NCBI GenBank assembly: GCA_036365145.1
Contig: JAEOAD010000015.1
Location: 13,571,501 to 13,635,500 of the forward strand
Origin: Orientallactaga sibirica
Lineage: Eukaryota > Chordata > Mammalia > Rodentia > Dipodidae
Length of the DNA stretch: 64,000 bases
Direction: 5' to 3'
A model generated the notes under the pieces. The model was not told where the DNA came from. It did not search any database and saw nothing but the letters and a program-made list of their open reading frames with translations. The position numbers and the translations under genes are program-made. Below, piece after piece: positions 1 through 12,384 of the stretch (the first letter of the stretch is position 1; every line of letters begins with the position of its first letter).

Positions 1-27
1 TCAGATTTTTTAAAATGATTTTTAAAA

Positions 28-51
28 TTTATTTATTTATTTATTTATTAT

Positions 52-101
<50 letters not shown>

Positions 102-263
102 GAGAGAGAGAGAATGGGCACGCCAGGGCCTCCAGCCACTGCAAAAAAGCTGCAGACAGATGTGCCACTATGTGCATCTGGCTTACATGGGTACTCGGGA
201 ATTGAACCTGGGTCCTTAGGCTTGGCAGGCAAGCGCCTTAACCACTAAGCCATCCTTCCAAAC
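28..263 (-). repeat. DIP-like tRNA-derived SINE
   Basis: Read on the minus strand, it starts with a tRNA-like head (GGCTTAGTGGTTAAGGCGC), continues with the body motif CCAGATGCAC..ATGTG, and ends in a TCTC-rich stretch and (AAAT)n tail. A (CTGT)n/(CT)n expansion lies before the tail. Confidence 0.85.
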
Positions 264-264
264 C

Positions 265-3200
265 CTGCGTCATATTTGAAGCCACTGGACCAACATCACC
301 TCCTACCCACCATTCTGAATGCTGGGTCTGAGCTGCAAAGTTGATATAACTGAGAAAATAGTTTTCTTATAGTGCCAAGACCATATGCAAAAGTACCTTG
401 GTACTGAGGAGGAGGAAATTTTGCCTCTGTGGCTGTTCTTGGAGAGAATGTTTCCAAACAGCTTCATCTGTGGGGCTGGAGTCCACAGAGACAGACCAAA
501 AACAATGCCTTGGTTGACTATCTAACCCCTAGCTGAGCAAAACCCAGAGGATTTTACAAGAACTACAGTGGGGGAAGGGAGGACAGGGCCCTCTGGACTG
601 GAGATAGGGCCTGGAGCGGGTCATAGAGCTTTGAACCTGATCTCTCAACCTCAACGAGAACATTGTGACCAGCAGCGAGTCTTATGGCTCCCAATTTGGC
701 ACTTCTAAAGTCTCCTCCCTCTTTGAGGGTAGAGGGGGTGGATTTTTGAAGAAGGAAAGGAATTTACAGAATCCTCTAGCTTGTGGCTGACAGTCTCAGA
801 AAGTGTTAGGAGAAGGTGTGGATTAGGGAGTAGTCCTGGTTTTTAGGAGAGATATCTTGTTCAAAATAGGACTGGGGATTTTGTGCAATTAAGGAGGATT
901 TGGCCTCTTTAGGTCCACAGAATGAGTGAATTCATCTCTTCATCATGGTGGCTCTCTGCTCTCTAGCACAAGGGCCAATTACAGAGGTCACCCACTCACC
1001 TCAGGTAGCATGTTAGTTTTGCTAGGGTTCCCTGAGTTCAGTTTCTGGCTCCACCGTGGAACCTTGAGTCACTAATTTCTCTCAGCCAGGACTTTCTGGA
1101 ACACAATATAATAGTGCTTTTTTTTTTTCTCTCTCTCTCTGTCATTGGTTTATGGTGAAGAATGAGGCAATGCTCCTAGCTCACTGAAGATTTTATTAAT
1201 GTGCTTTGAGTTTTGAACTAAAATTCCCGAAAAGCAGCTGCATCTACTTCAAAGAAGACTGATTTGACTGATTAGAACTGTGATTGTGGAGAGATGGAAT
1301 GTTACAGGTTCAGAGCCAAGTTATCTTGAGCTACCTTTAGTGCCCTTAATAGTCACTTATTTCCCACTTCTGCTTTTGACCTCACATGCTTGTTTAATGT
1401 ACTAACATCCGCAGCTTCCACCAACTCATTAGGTAGCATTGGGAACCTATCGTGGAGGTTTCCCCACTTTATTGGAACCTGCCTACCCCATGTTTTCACC
1501 AATGTATTTGAACAGTGACCTTCTTTTGTTCTGTAACTATATAATCTTTATGAATCTTTAATATGTTGGAACAGGTATTTAGGGCAATATGAATCTGTAT
1601 TTCTGAGTTTAGTCACTCATATTTAACTGGGAGTTGTGGTTTGTCCATTAACATGCTTTTGTCTTCAGCTTGAACAAGACAGATCTAGAGTATGCTACCA
1701 AATCTGGTACCAGTTACTTCCCCTAAACCACTCTCTAAACATCAGTTTTCTTTAATGACTTTCAGGATTCAGCTACAAATATCTAAGAGTTGAAGGCTAA
1801 GCTTGCTTCCAATTCCTTTCTTCAGAAAGACTGATGCACACATTCCAGGGGGGTTGATAGTTCCACACTGAGACATGCAGCTGTTGGATGTAGAGGCCTG
1901 TGTGAAAGACAAGTAGGACAGCAGCAAAGGAAAAGACAGCTGTGAGTTCGTCCTCGAATAAATCAAACTGTGACGTTTATTGGGCTATTTCCAGAATAAC
2001 ACCAGCAAAAAGACTGGAATGGAGGATTACCTTTTCCAAGAAGGATCTTAGCTAAGGAGTCTGGAATAACCAGCTTTGTCTACTAAGATCAGGTTGCCTT
2101 AAGAGAAAGATAATAGATGTAGAGACACACAGAGCTGGGTTCTATTTCTCTCTCCTGTTTATTATTAGTGACTTCAAATGGGTTGTTTAACCTCTTGGAG
2201 CCTCATTTTCCTCAACTTAAAAAAAGTTAATAATATAAAGCTAGTAGCATAACTGTGGGTGTTGGGAAGTAAGAAAATTAAATACTTGATATATGGTGGT
2301 ATTCAATAAACAGGAGCTACATGGCTAAGAGCACTTCACAACATGGGTCATATCTCAGAAGCCTCTGAACCTGGAGCCATCATTCATTAAATGTTTATCT
2401 GGTATAGGATAGAGAACAGAGGAGTGTGGGAGGAAGAGGCAGCAAGGAGAAGGTGGGTGGACTGAGAGGAGAAAGGAGATCAAAAGGCCTATAAATATCG
2501 GTCAAACTTTAAAATGCAAATTCTCTGCCTGTGGCCCAGTTGAGACCAAATCTTTCATTATCACCTTTCTGGGAAGTGCTTGAGAGGGGGTGGGTAGGGG
2601 TTCACTATAGTCTTTCCTTCCATGGAGCATTATGGTTTGGTTTGCTGTGGGATTTTTTGTAACTAAGCTTTGGTGTATGATAAATCCAGACCTAGAAATG
2701 TGGACAGATAGTTACATCAATTGTAAATGGTTTTCTTTACAAATAGACCATGCAAAGAAGAATGCCAAACTCTGTTATAGCTCCTACAATCTCCATGATT
2801 CTTGGCCTAGAGTACCTACTTGCTGGCTGAGTGAAGGATGGATGGATGGATGGATGGATGGATGGATGAATAAATGTTAATGCTGAGTGTTCTGAGTCAT
2901 GTTCACAGATATCCCTCCACTATACTTCATTGGAAACCATGACAGCAGCAGCCTTCAAGGGGTGCCATTCCTGTGAGGAGCTCCTGGATGGGTAGGAACT
3001 TTCCTCCAGGCCCACAACCTGGAACAGAGGATGTTGCAGGGCAGCTTTGGCCTAACAGCTCCCCACAAACTGATGCTTCTCTTTACGGATCTCATTGTTG
3101 GTGACTGACTTCTGTAGACAGGGAAGAACTTCAGGTAAAACCCATAGAGGAGACTGTTGTAAGAGGGTCACTAAACTGTGCAAGATCACTGTTTATTCCC

Positions 3201-3820
3201 TTTCCCCATAACCACCATGTTAGTCAGGAACAAGGAACCTTACTTCTTTATTCTTCCCACCTCTCCCTTTCTCTTCCCCTTTGGCCTTATTTACCCACGA
3301 AAATGTTATGTAGTGGGGTTTTTCAAAACAAAAGATCTAATAAATGCCCCCTCCCAAATGGAATACTATGCTATTGGTTAGATTCTTTCCCATACCTGTT
3401 CACTCAACCAGTTTTATCCAAGAACCTGTATATTCCCCTCCCCCTCTCTAAATGGCACCTGTCACTCAAGGCTCCTATGAAGTCCCTTCATCTCTAGGAA
3501 CATTGTGCAATGAGATTGGTGTGTTTTAGGAAAAGAAAGCAAACCAGAACTGCGCATTCCAAGACCTTAGAAACCCCTCTGATCCCATTTCAGCATTCCA
3601 ACCATGGTGATTCATGTATGAAATGAACATTAACAGTGAGATACCTTTAAGTGGTGCTCCCCACACCCAGGGGTTGCCTGTCACGGTGGGGGGGGGGGTA
3701 GAGCTTTGAAGGAGGGTGAAAAAAACTAGATTTGAAACCTGCTCATTTTTCTTATACTTTTTTCCCACCTAAATCCTCCCAGAGAGTTGCTTTTGTAAAT
3801 TCTATGATAATTTCTTGGCT
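265..3820. other. Intergenic DNA with no gene seen
   Basis: Only simple repeats stand out: an imperfect CT run at about 1118-1140 and a GGAT tract at 2836-2868. Short ORFs lack recognisable domains. Confidence 0.6.
2836..2868 (+). repeat. (GGAT)n microsatellite
   Basis: Eight near-perfect GGAT units. Confidence 0.95.
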
Positions 3821-3824
3821 GTTC

Positions 3825-4011
3825 TTTATAAAATATTTATTTGGAAAGAGAAATAGAAAATTGTGCAACAAGGTCTCCTGCCACTGTAAATGAATTACAG
3901 GTGTATGTACCACTTTGTGCATCTGGCTTTACGTGGTATCGGGAAACTGAACCTGGGCCATCAGACTTTGCATGCAAGCACCTTTAACTGTTAAGCTATC
4001 TCTCTAGTCCT
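3825..4011 (-). repeat. DIP-like SINE, diverged
   Basis: AAATATTTATTTGGAAAGAG tail side and GTTAAGCTATCTCTCTAG head side. Confidence 0.75.
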
Positions 4012-6449
4012 AGACAACACTGGTTCTCTGAATTGCTCTGCTACTTAAGTTGCCATAAGTCAGAGCAGTAGGCATCAAAGCATTGCTGGTAGGAGGTGTC
4101 TTTAAAAAAGTCATCGACTTAGTATGGAGGAGCCTAAATTCTTGACAAAGAACCCAAAAATGGGGAAAGAGCACTTAGCTACGGAGTAGCTCTGGGTTAA
4201 AATTGTGATCATGTTGTTTGCTAGACATTAACCTGGATTAAGCCCCTAATATATAAACAGGGTATTAAGTGCCTATCTTCAAATACTTTGTAGGGTGTAC
4301 ATGAAGAATCTGAAGGACAAGTAAAATGTTTGGAACACAGAAGGCTTGTAGGCCTCTTCCAAGAACCAGCTTTGGATAAGACTTTCCAAACTACATTGAA
4401 TCTATTATTGATTTGTGCCTAGAGTTTTGTCTCTTTGCATATGCAATCATGTCTCAGAGAACTATACACATTACAACAGGACACATTTAGAGAGGATATG
4501 TTTTAAAGGCTGTTTATCCTCCACATGCAATTGAGAGTGAAGAGAGGTCACATCATTCTCACCTACAAGAAGAAAAGCACGATGAGGCCTAGGGAGGCTT
4601 TGCTCACCGAAGCTCCTCTACTGAACTAGGGTAATTACTCAGGCTGCTGCCTCATGGGCTTAAGAGAATGTCCTTTGGTCTATTTCACAGGATGTAGACC
4701 TGCCTATACCGTCTTTTGACACCTCTCCTGGAACTAGACCAGCTGTGAAGTCAAGGGGCCCTTATGGGGCCTAGAGATGTCTGTGTTTAAACAACCCTGT
4801 AAAATCAGCTGCCTGACATCAGGCACTCAGCCAGCCTTTTCAGCTTCACCTAGAATATAAAGGGTTCTCAGTCTACCTTCATGTCATCATTTCATGAACC
4901 ACTCTTCCTAACATCTGGATTCAGATCATTTAGGACATATCTTCCTGACTTTTCTCCCAGTTGAAAGGCAGGAATCTCTTGAGAGATAGATGAAGATCTA
5001 AGTTATGATGATGAAAATATTAGTCTTTCCTTGGCCATTGGTCAGAGAATTCTAGATAGATAGTATTTTTGCTATTTTGAGAGGTGGAGCTGTATTGGGA
5101 CTTGGCAAATAATGTCAACGAAGCTCAAAACTTCATTTATGTTAACATATAAATTAGCAAAATATTCAGGCATCTTGACCACAGTCTACTTGGTCAGCCT
5201 TCTTTGCTGATGACTCTCCCTCCATTGCCAAACAGTCTATCTGGCTGGAGCTAAAGAAGCTATGCATTCTGACATAAATCGGCAAAGGACCACATTTTCT
5301 GACTGGGTCATGTATTACATGCTGACTCTGCACCATGTCTCTTTAAGGCAATGTGTCAAGTCCTTGAAAGAGGCTAATGCAAGCTGTAAGCTGAGCCTGA
5401 TAAAAGCTCTTCCTGGCTAAGAAGGTGATAAACATTGCCATGTTAATCTGCAGATGAAAGGAAGCTGTCCCAGTGGTATATTTAAGCTGTTTTACCCCAA
5501 GTGCTATAGCACAGAGGGAACAACCTATGATTTAGCCCTTCCCCTTCAGAAAGCCAGCTCCTCATCAGGGTATCTTAATAGGCTGACAGCAACTAGGGAT
5601 CCAGCAGAGGGAGGGAACCATCTAACTGGATTTGGCTTTTCCTCATGGTACCCTGAAATTCAACCCATCAGGCAGTCAGCATCCATTCACTGAATGCTCT
5701 GAGGGGCTCAGAATTCAGAAATACTGGATTTCTCTGCTCTCAGGATACTGTTTGGTGTGTGAGACAAATCTGTGAACTAATCCCAAACTTTGCAGGCAAA
5801 TGTTTGTCTATAGGAGATAGCAAGGAACCAGAGGCAGTATCTTTGTTAGAGAAGATCTTGTTTAGTCTTTGATGAGTAAGCCAGTTGGTGAAACAGAGAC
5901 GAGGTAATGTATCAACTGAGAGGGTTCTGAGTGACATGACAGTCAGATTTGATCCTTGTGTCTAAGGGGGCAGCCAGACACATTCTTGACAGAAACGCTG
6001 TGCTTCCCATAGGGCAAGCCCTCAACTAAGATTTATTGAAATGTGTATGTGCAATTTCTTTGGAAAGGCAGAATAAATCTTAGAAAGAAGTCATGTCATT
6101 TGAGCTAGTCCTTAAAAGATGAAGCTTGTCTAAGGACAGAACAGGCATTTCAGCAGAGAAACTCACCAGCAAAGGCATTGGTTCAGTGAGTAACGAATGT
6201 TCTAAGGTGGCACAGAGCTGAGGGTTATGGCTGAGTGCCTCAAGCTGGAGACGGTAGCCAGACTTGCGAGCTACACTGGAGTTTCTAGATGATATTCTGC
6301 AAAAAGTGTCCAGCCACTGCTGATGTAGGCTTCATTGTAAGGTGTGTGCATACAGTAATTATTTTGCCAAGCAGTGTTACAGTGTTTTGTGAACACCAAG
6401 ACCCAATTTTTCCTCTTAGGTTTGTATTCCAGTTTGGGAAACAGAAAAT
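4012..6449. other. Intergenic DNA with no gene seen
   Basis: Mixed-composition sequence without clear repeats or coding potential that I can support. Confidence 0.5.
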
Positions 6450-6661
6450 AATATTTAAAAAAACATTATTTGTAAGCAAAGGAAGAGACAGCAAAGAGAC
6501 AGACAGTGAATGGGCATACCAGGGCTTCCAGCCATTGTAAACAAACTCCAGATGCATGTGCCACTTTGTGTTTCTTGTTTACATGAGTACTGGAGATTCA
6601 AACCCTGGGTCCTTTGGCTTTGCAGGCAAGCACCTTAACCAATGAGCCATCTCTCCAGCCT
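6450..6661 (-). repeat. DIP-like SINE
   Basis: Ends in the head motif AACCAATGAGCCATCTCTCC; tail side AAAAAAACATTATTTG. Confidence 0.8.
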
Positions 6662-7167
6662 AAAAAATCATCTTTTTTAAAACAAAACAAACAAGCAACT
6701 TTCATTCTTTAATGTCAAGCACTGGTAAGTGTAGAAAATAACACAGGGTCAGGAGATAATAATGGGGTTAGATGAAAAGGTTACACCCAGGTAACAGCCG
6801 CGACAAGAATAGAGTGAAGTGTAAAATCATAAATATAGGGGTTTGCTTTCACTAAGGAAATAGAATATCTGAGTTTGTTTTTAGCCTTTTCTATTCAGTG
6901 GCCTGGGGAAGTTATTTTAAACTCACTGCACAACAGCAGCTATCCCACACAGAAAAATCTAAGAGCTTTGTAAAGTAGGTGCTCAAATAGGTGTTAGACA
7001 ACTGGACTAATATTAGTTACCAATCATAGTTCAGCAAGCACATTATTCACCTTTGGGCATAATGTTATCTAAAATGTCACATACTTTCGGGTCCCCTTTC
7101 ATGATGCTAATTTTGAGAGCTTCCTTTTCTGAACACCTAACCCCTACTAGAGGGTTATATCCACATT

Positions 7168-7301
7168 TTTAAAGTAGGGCCTCACTCTGGCCCAGGCTGA
7201 CCTGGAATTAACTATGTAGTCTCAAAGTGGCCTCGAACTCACGGCGATCCTGCCTCTGCCTCCCGAGGATTGGGATTAAAGGTGTGTGCCACGCCCGGCT
7301 G
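7168..7301 (-). repeat. B1-like SINE (7SL-derived)
   Basis: Minus-strand copy ending ACGCCCGGC, with TGACCTGGAATTAACTATGT and TGCCTCCCGAGGATTGGG internal matches. Confidence 0.85.
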
Positions 7302-7540
7302 ATAACCACACTTTTCCCCAAAGGACAGTGTTTAAATATGTTCAACTTGAAATCAAATTTGAAGTTCTCCTTTGAAATGATGGTAACTGACAGCTATCAT
7401 TTACTGAGCACTTTCATGTGTCAATGGTGGAGGCTATCTATCATTCACCATGGCATCTCTGGAGACAAGCACAAGGTCTGCCACATAGTAGATGTTACAC
7501 AAACATCATAATAAAATCTGATTTCAAAAAGGTTATCAGG

Positions 7541-7740
7541 GGCTGGAGAGATGGCTTCGCGGTTAAGGCGTTTGCCTGCGAAGCTAAAGGACACAGGTTC
7601 GATTTCCTAGGACCCACATAAGCCAGATGCACACAGGGCACATATGTCTAGAGTGGCTAGAGACCCTGGCTTGCCCATCCTCTCTCCGCCTGTATCTCTT
7701 ATCTCTCTGCTTGCAAATAAATTAAAAAAAAAAAAAAAAA
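7541..7740 (+). repeat. DIP-like SINE with TSD
   Basis: A full copy: GGCTGGAGAGATGGCTTCGC head, A-box-like and GGTTCGATTTC B-box-like promoter parts, A-tail. Flanked by AAAGGTTATCAGG at 7528-7540 and 7741-7753. Confidence 0.93.
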
Positions 7741-8439
7741 AAAGGTTATCAGGAGAAAAGCACTCAAAGCTAGGCATATTGAACAAAGTTTGGGTCATGT
7801 TACCCAAAACAAAACCAAAATCTTCCTCAATGTGAACGCTGGAAGAACACCTCCCAAAGGTGTCAGAGTGATCTTACAAAGCCTAGAGTAGATAGGCCAG
7901 AGCACCAGTGTGGAAGTGAGAGGGAGAAACCCTTTCTAAATTCAAGTACCTAGAGGCACATCTTAGAGTATTTCAGAGACCAGTCAATAAAGTGAAGACT
8001 AGGTACAGAAACAGTCATCTGATAAAGTCTATGTACACATAGCATGAGTGGATCAGCAAGGAAGTACATGCAAAAATACAAGGAATAGAACAATGAGGAC
8101 CTTGAGGAGGAAGTGAAAATTATCAAGAGTGCATATGCTTATGCCTATATGACCTACCTTAAAGCAAATCAACCCAGAGGAGTCACTAATCCCACTGTGT
8201 TATTTTCATCTCACAAAATCACACCACCACCTCTAGATACTGTTTAAGTATTTCCCTGGACTGGGGAATCCTAATCTATCAGCTCAGAGTAATGGACAAA
8301 TCAAGATAAGCAGACAATCGGAAGAATGTTTTAATGGGATTTAAAAATATATGAATACGAGTTGAGATGATAAAAAGCTTTAAGCACTTAGCACGGCTGG
8401 AGTATAAGACAGGTTAGCTTCCCCTCTCCCTGGGCAATA

Positions 8440-8866
8440 CGGGTTGCGACCACTTTGAGCTCTAATGAGTAATGTTATTAGGTACATTTGTGTTTTCATT
8501 TTATCTGCGTATATGCCTGGGAGCTAGTTACTGGATAACTCTTTAACCATTTGAGGAACAAGTCTTTTCCCAAAATGGCTGTACCATTTTACACTTCTAT
8601 AGCAGATTATGAGTCTCTTTTCCTCTCATTCTCATTATTCTTGCTATAAATTCTCGCCATCCAATTGGGTGTGAAATGGTAACTGGTGTTGGTTTGCTTT
8701 TGCATTTTCCCAATGGATAATGTTGAGAATTTTTCCATATACTTACTGGCCATCTGTGTCTCTTGTACCAAGTGGCCACATTGTAAGTTCTTTGTGCAAG
8801 TCCATTACATCTATGATTTGCAAGTCTTTTCTATTACATGTACTATTTCTTCATTTTCTTTGCTTT
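8440..8866 (-). mobile_element. Ancient L1 ORF2 C-terminal fragment
   Basis: On the minus strand, 8597-8779 conceptually reads WPVSIWKNSQHYPLGKC and continues to ISHPIGWREF, which aligns with the C-terminal end of L1 ORF2 (pattern NKHMKKCSSSLAIREMQIKT). It is heavily decayed with stops; old and inactive. Confidence 0.7.
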
Positions 8867-8867
8867 A

Positions 8868-9062
8868 AAAAGAATTTACATAGAGAGAGAGAGAGAAAGA
8901 GAGAAAGGAGAATGAGTATGACAGGTCCTTTTGCCACTGCAAACAAACTCCAGAAGCAGGCACCACTTTGTGTATGTTTTATGTGGGTACTGAAAAATTT
9001 AACCTGGGCCAACAGGCTTTGCAAAACAAGTGCATTTAACCACTAAGCCATCTCCTGGACCC
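8868..9062 (-). repeat. DIP-like SINE, inserted in old L1
   Basis: (GA)n block, then AACCACTAAGCCATCTCC at the head. L1-like sequence lies on both sides. Confidence 0.8.
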
Positions 9063-9102
9063 TTCTTCACTTTCTGAAAAATGTCCTTTGAAACAAAGAT
9101 TT

Positions 9103-9327
9103 TTTTTTTAAAATACATTTATTTTACTTGTAGGAGTGGGGGGAGATGGAGAGAGACAGGGCAGGTGGGGGGGAAGGGAGACATGCCAGAGCCTCTAGTC
9201 ATTGAAAATGAACTCCAGATACATGTGTCACTTTGTGCGTCTGGCTTTACTTGGGTACTGGGGAAATCAAACCAGTCATTAGACTTTGCAGGCAAGTGCC
9301 TTAACCACCGAACCATCTCTTCAGCCA
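9103..9327 (-). repeat. DIP-like SINE
   Basis: ACATTTATTTTACTTG tail side; AACCACCGAACCATCTCTTC head side. Confidence 0.8.
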
Positions 9328-9339
9328 CCAAAGGTTTGT

Positions 9340-10560
9340 ATAACATCCACTTTATCTTTTTTCCCCCTATGCTTTTAATGTCATATTTCAGAAGCCCTTG
9401 CCTAATCCAAAGCCAAACATATTTCAGCCTGTTTTCTTCTAGTGTTTTAGCTTAAGATCTTACATTTAGGGTTTTGATCCATTCTGCACTGTAAACTCCA
9501 TTCTTTTTCATGTGAATAGGCAACAGGTCAAACAACATTTACTGTAGTATTATTTTTGTAGAAGATTAGAGCAACAGATTAAAAGAAGAGGGAATAATTT
9601 GTGGGACAGAGACACAAAAACATGATCTCAAAGTGTGTAATTGAATTACCTCACAGGGCAAACTCTGACTGGATAAATCTACAGCTAAAAGGAGAGCTTG
9701 CCTTTTATTTGGGACACATATCTTGTTTATTCTCAAGGTTACAGGTAAATAATTCAAATGGTAGGTAACTATGTAAGGAACTTAAAAGAAAGCACATCTG
9801 GCGATCATTTATAAGGCTAATAATCATCAAAGGAGCTTAGACATGATGGTATTGAACTTATTCTATCTAGGGAAAGAGCAGAGTGTGGCTGATTTTAATA
9901 AGAACAAGCAAATGTATGAAGACAGCACATTTAAGATTAATGCAATGTATCAACTGCTGGGATTAGTACCATGCCAGCAAGGCAGGAGTGGAGTGGGTTA
10001 AGAGTTTAACTTTGAATCCCAACATATTTTCCCATTGGGTTGCCTTAGCATTGGCTAGAAAGCAATAGATTATAAATATGAGAGCCATTTCTGGATGCCT
10101 GACTTTACTCCACTGATTTATATTGACGTATACATCTATTCGTATGTCAGTTCAACACAAGCTTCATTACCACAGCTTTATAGTGTTATGAAACCAGAAA
10201 GGGCAAGTTGTCCAAGTTTTTCCAAGATTGTCTGATTATTCTATTAAATTTCTATCCAAATATTAGAATCAAATTCCCCAGTTCTGTAAAAGCCAGGTGA
10301 AATTGACAGGTTTGAACTAAAATTCAAGTTTGAATAATAATACCATCTTAAATCTCCTGTTCCATGAACAAAGATGTCTTACCATTTAGTTATGCTTTCT
10401 TCAGTTGCATTCAAACATTTTTAAGAGGACAAGCTTTTCTATCTTTATTCAATTACAGTGTTTCCTTGATTTGCTATAAATGAAGCTGTTTCAATCTTCA
10501 CATGAAATTTCATTTTCACTGAGTGTACAGAACTGTAAATCATCATGTTCTGTAATATTG
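9340..10560 (-). mobile_element. Ancient L1 fragments, antisense
   Basis: Segments at about 9360-9540 and 10110-10560 resemble antisense L1 ORF2 DNA (TTACATTTAGGGTTTTGATC; CACAGCTTTATAGTGTTATG). Diverged; 9545-10100 between them is not recognised. Confidence 0.45.
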
Positions 10561-10593
10561 CCGAACTCATTCGTCACTTATAAGATTTTTGTT

Positions 10594-10738
10594 TTGTTTT
10601 TTCGAGGTGGGGTCTTGTTCTAGCCTAGGCTGACCTGGAATTCACTGTGTAGTCTCAGGGTGGCCTCAAACTCATGGCAATCCTACTACCTCAGCCTCCC
10701 AAATGCTGGGATTAAAGGAATGTGCCACCACGTCCTAG
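10594..10738 (-). repeat. B1-like SINE
   Basis: TTTTTTCGAGGTGGGGTCTT to GCCACCACGTCCTAG. Confidence 0.85.
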
Positions 10739-10917
10739 AATAGATTTTTAATGGATTCTCCAGGATTTTAATATTCAAGCTCTCGTTATTAAAATAATTC
10801 AATGATCTATTTTAAAAATCTACATGCCTTTCTAGAATTTTTGGATAACTAATAAATTTATGCAACACTTAATATTTGGCGATATTAAGGTCGATAATGT
10901 AAATATAAATTCATTTT

Positions 10918-11285
10918 TAAAATTGTTTTAAATTTTGTATATTATAGCAAATTATATTCTTTTTATCTCCTACCCCCACTCCTGTTTCCTTGGGGGCCCT
11001 CCTAGTGGGGTTATGGTATTCACTGTGAGGTCATGAAGGCCTCAGTCTCTGTGGGGTAGGGAGGGGGAAGGAACTGTGCCTCAGGATATTCCTACCCACT
11101 CTGTGTCTTATAAACTTTCCGTTCCCTCTTTCACAATGTTCCCTGAGACATGGTAGGCCTGCTGGCAGTTTGATTTAGTGTTTTCTCTTTAGCCTCTGAA
11201 TTTCTGCTTTTATTTAACCAGTGTCTATCACCATTGCCCTGGAACTGGTTGTCAGGCTAGCAGTCAAGAGCAGTACTTGTGTTGC
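10918..11285 (-). mobile_element. Truncated L1 3' UTR with TSD
   Basis: A 368-bp G-rich L1 3' UTR fragment read on the minus strand (plus-strand landmark CCTTGGGGGCCCTCCTAGTG), truncated at its 5' end. Flanked by TATAAATTCATTTT at 10904-10917 and 11286-11299. Confidence 0.8.
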
Positions 11286-11299
11286 TATAAATTCATTTT

Positions 11300-12050
11300 C
11301 AAAACAAGATTATAGTGCTACATAAAACAACCCCACACAAATTATTAGGAAGCAAGTTGGTTTATACAGCATTATTGTACTAATTACTAGTGCAAGCCTG
11401 AGCAAGCTTCTAATCGTTTGGTTTTTGACTTTTCAAATCTTTTTCCATTTGCTATACATGTGAACTTCTGAGGATATGTAAGGAGTAACTTTCCTTAGGT
11501 TGTTCAGTTATCACAACCACATCATGCCTATCCTTTCCTTTCACATTTTTACTTCTCACAAATGAGAATAAGGTACTGAAAGTCAAAGAGGGATTTTAGC
11601 ATCAAGAGAAAATATGACCATCAGCAACGTACAATAGAAACAGTATAATTACAAGAGTGCACTTGGGAATGTGCTAGAATATGTAGAAATGCTTCACAAG
11701 CTTCACAAGAAGTAAATGTGCAAATGAGAAAGCATTTACTATCTAATGAGATATTAACAGCACACTGCAAGATGGGAGGTGGAGACAGGAGAACTTCTCA
11801 GAAGCACTCAGCAAAAAGAACATCCAGGTGAGTTTCAGAGAGAAACCCTACCTCCAGTGAGGTGGAATAGAACAGTCCCTAGAGTTGTCCCCTGACCTCC
11901 ACATGTATGCATGGCACATGTGAGCCCCTCCACCCAAACAAATACAAACATATATGAAAACAAATAAAGGTAAAAGTACCTTAAAAATATGTACTATGAG
12001 GCTGTCACTAGAGGCACACCTTTTTATAATCATAGTTTTAACTTTTCTAT
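11300..12050. other. Intergenic DNA with no gene seen
   Basis: AT-rich and unremarkable. It may include the GEN1 polyadenylation region, which I could not place. Confidence 0.5.
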
Positions 12051-12384
12051 TTTTTTGTTTTTTTTTGGAGACAAGATCTCATGTACCCCAGGCTGGCCTT
12101 AAGTTTACATAGCTCAAGTTGATCTTGAACTCCTGCTTCTTTCTTCCACTTTCCAAGGGCTAGGACTACAAGCACAACCCGCCAAGCCTAGCTCTAAAAA
12201 GTACAAATTTGATTAAATGACAGAAGTACTTCATGATATAAAACCACAGTAAATTTTTCTACCACACTATCCCTCTGCTTCTGCGATTGCTGACAGGATT
12301 CAAGTAAGTTAAAACTTTAGCCTGGGGAGATAGCTCTGCTGTTAAAGATGATTTCTTGCAAAAAAGCAGTTTTAAACATTCACA
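12000..12384 (-). other. GEN1: GEN1 3' UTR, extent uncertain
   Basis: The first bases past the stop run into a degraded head of the tRNA-type SINE (about 12318-12360) and an old B1-like element (about 12055-12192). I found no AATAAA on the minus strand close to the stop. A TATAAA variant (plus-strand TTTATA at about 12024) is the nearest weak poly(A) candidate, so the 3' end is not fixed. Confidence 0.35.
12055..12192 (-). repeat. Old B1-like SINE
   Basis: GAGACAAGATCTC at one end, CCAGGCTGGCC inside; diverged copy. Confidence 0.65.
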
